This document shows positions 3,926-5,609 of a DNA stretch of 5,609 nt, one piece after another (within the stretch, counting starts at the first letter, position 1; every line of letters begins with the position of its first letter). Under the pieces are notes generated by a model, which worked only from the letters and a program-made list of their open reading frames with translations, did no database searches and had not been told where the DNA came from. Origin of the DNA: Candidatus Nitrosomarinus sp. (GTDB taxonomy: Archaea > Thermoproteota > Nitrososphaeria > Nitrososphaerales > Nitrosopumilaceae); NCBI GenBank assembly GCA_003702465.1, contig REGF01000015.1, positions 11,286-16,894 of the forward strand. Direction: 5' to 3'. The translations under genes and the position numbers were made by a program.

Positions 3926-5609
3926 ATGGAACAGTATCAACTTGGGGAATGGGATTTATCAGAATTAGCAAAAAATCCAAAAAGTCCTGCATTTCAAAAA
4001 CAAATTAAAGATTTAGAGGATCAAGCAAAAAAATTTGAAAAAATAAAATCAAAACTTAATCCAAAAATGTCATCTAAACAATTTAAAACGATATTACAAC
4101 AAGTAGAAGAAATTTCTCATAAAATGAGCAAAATTGGAGGCTATGCATCACTAGCATATTCATCAAACACCCAATCTGATGAAGCAACATCACTTATGAC
4201 ACAAATGTCAAAATTAGGTTCAGAGATTTCAAATAAAATTTTATTTTTTGATTTATGGTGGAAAACTCAAGTAGATGAAAAAAATGCAACTAGACTCATG
4301 AAAGAAACAGGAGAATTAAAAGAATATCTCACATACAAAAGATTGTTTGCAAAATATGCATTAAGTGAATCAGAAGAAAAAATTATCAATACATTAGATG
4401 TCACAGGAATTTCGGCATTAGTGAAATTATATGATAAAATTACTAATGCCTTTGAATACAAAATGAAAATTGGAAATAAAACAAAAGTAATGACCAGAGA
4501 AGAATTAACAAATTATGTTAGAAGTACAAATCCAAAAATAAGAGAAACTGCTTACAAAACAATTCTTACAAAATATACAGAAAACAAAGGAGTAATTGGA
4601 GAAATTTATCAAAATATTGTTTTGAATTGGAAAAACGAAGGAATGGAACTAAGAGGTTACAAAAGTCCAATTTCAATGAGAAATATTGGCAACGATGTTG
4701 ATGATAAAACAATTGAATCACTGCTAAGTATTTGCAAAAAAAATTCACCAGTTTTTCAGAAATTCTTTGTTCAAAAAGCAAAAATGTTGGGTATGAAAAA
4801 ATTGCAAAGATATGATCTATATGCACCAGCAGCAGCAAAAATTAAAGAAAAAAATTATTCATATGACCAATCTGTTAAACTAGTGTTTGAATCATTAGGT
4901 AAATTTAGTAATACATTAGAAGAATTTGCCAGAAAGGTTTTCAACGAAAACCATATCGATTCATCCATAAGACCAGGAAAAAGAGACGGAGCATTTTGCA
5001 GTACACTTACTCCAAAAATTACACCATATGTCTTAGTCAATTTTACTGGTAAATCCAGAGACGTTTTTACCTTAGCCCATGAATTGGGGCATGCAGTACA
5101 CAGTCAAGCAGCACAAGATAAATCAATTTTAGTTCAAGATGCACCACTACCACTAGCTGAAACAGCATCAACATTTTCAGAATTATTACTATATGATAAT
5201 TTATCAGACAAGATTTCTGATGACCAAAAAAAGATTATGTTGGCTGAAAAAATTGATGATTTGTATGCTACAATTCTAAGACAATCATTTTTTACAATTT
5301 TTGAAGTTGATGCTCATGATTTAATCAGTAAAGGCACAACAATTGATGAAATCTCAAAAGTGTATTTACAAAATTTAAAAGGTCAATTTGGTAATTCAGT
5401 AAATCTTTCAGATGATTTTGGAATAGAATGGAGTTGTATTCCACATTTCTATCACACGCCATTTTACTGCTACGCATATTCATTTGGAAATTTGTTAGCG
5501 TTATCATTATTTCAAAGATATAAAAAAGAAGGAAAAGATTTTGTCAAATCATATATTGATATTTTGGCTGCAGGAGGTTCAAAAAAACCTGAGAAACTTT
5601 TATCTGAAC
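3926..5609 (+). CDS. pepF: Oligoendopeptidase F, M3 family zinc metallopeptidase (3' end missing)
   Basis: An open frame of 561 codons runs from the ATG at 3926 off the right edge. It encodes an M3-family peptidase of the PepF branch, which cuts short peptides (roughly 6-20 residues) in the cytoplasm. The N-terminal third is helical, from EWDLSEL at residues 8-14 on. Next come the RPGKRDGAFCS segment (349-359), typical of PepF, and the zinc site H385-E386-L-G-H389, with E386 as catalytic base. The third ligand is probably E412 in the AETAS segment, 23 residues later as the family requires. The substrate-binding His/Tyr-rich segment HFYHTPFYCYAY is at 507-518. PepF proteins have about 590-600 residues, so only some 30 should be missing. 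There is no signal peptide. The gene is expected to work after the proteasome in peptide recycling, which is inference. The frame has no interruption. Confidence 0.95.
   Translation, partial: MEQYQLGEWDLSELAKNPKSPAFQKQIKDLEDQAKKFEKIKSKLNPKMSSKQFKTILQQVEEISHKMSKIGGYASLAYSSNTQSDEATSLMTQMSKLGSEISNKILFFDLWWKTQVDEKNATRLMKETGELKEYLTYKRLFAKYALSESEEKIINTLDVTGISALVKLYDKITNAFEYKMKIGNKTKVMTREELTNYVRSTNPKIRETAYKTILTKYTENKGVIGEIYQNIVLNWKNEGMELRGYKSPISMRNIGNDVDDKTIESLLSICKKNSPVFQKFFVQKAKMLGMKKLQRYDLYAPAAAKIKEKNYSYDQSVKLVFESLGKFSNTLEEFARKVFNENHIDSSIRPGKRDGAFCSTLTPKITPYVLVNFTGKSRDVFTLAHELGHAVHSQAAQDKSILVQDAPLPLAETASTFSELLLYDNLSDKISDDQKKIMLAEKIDDLYATILRQSFFTIFEVDAHDLISKGTTIDEISKVYLQNLKGQFGNSVNLSDDFGIEWSCIPHFYHTPFYCYAYSFGNLLALSLFQRYKKEGKDFVKSYIDILAAGGSKKPEKLLSE

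Noticed and set aside
4267..5507. Four minus-strand open frames of 60-90 codons within the M3 peptidase gene
   Set aside because: The plus strand is one unbroken frame with PepF motifs throughout. The antisense frames are rich in Phe and Leu, as expected from reverse reading of Lys/Glu codons.
3926..5609. Truncated or broken peptidase pseudogene
   Set aside because: No stop or frameshift occurs and the zinc ligands are present. The lack of a stop codon is due only to the window edge.

Overview
This window most likely comes from an ammonia-oxidising archaeon of the Nitrosopumilus/Nitrosarchaeum type (Thaumarchaeota, now Nitrososphaerota). The archaeal evidence is a ribosomal protein L40e gene, a tRNA gene with a bulge-helix-bulge intron and no encoded CCA, and A/T-rich TATA-like elements about 25-30 bases before start codons that lack Shine-Dalgarno sites. 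Low GC (about one third by eye), Ile/Lys/Asn-rich proteins and a small secreted Ig-like protein fit that group. The genus-level placement is inference from gene style, not from a search.

Layout. Bases 1-715 hold the 3' end of sucD (succinyl-CoA ligase alpha subunit) followed by rpl40e. An uncharacterised 87-aa gene on the minus strand (718-981) converges on rpl40e, with only two bases between the stop codons. At 1061-1154 is a tRNA-Val(CAC) gene. Its apparent 24-nt variable region resolves into a normal 5-nt one once a 19-nt intron at the non-canonical position 44/45 is removed. Next come a GTG-started PD-(D/E)XK nuclease of the RecB/MGME1 type (1235-1900) and a small secreted beta-sandwich protein (1965-2387). 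Family I inorganic pyrophosphatase (2439-2978) is followed three bases later by a free-standing UBP-type zinc finger protein (2982-3239), probably one transcript. A protein made only of two Lrp/AsnC-type RAM domains, with no DNA-binding domain, follows (3344-3874). A long open frame from 3926 runs off the right edge. It is an M3-family oligoendopeptidase F with an intact HELGH zinc site.

Most genes look like housekeeping: carbon metabolism (sucD), translation (L40e, tRNA-Val), pyrophosphate removal (ppa), peptide turnover (M3 peptidase) and DNA processing (nuclease). No insertion sequence, CRISPR array, integrase or defence cassette is visible, and I see no new multi-gene system. The observations most worth following are the tRNA intron, whose 3' part copies the anticodon stem and can pair in its place; the ppa/UBP zinc finger pairing; and a perfect dyad over the likely promoter of the RAM-RAM gene.
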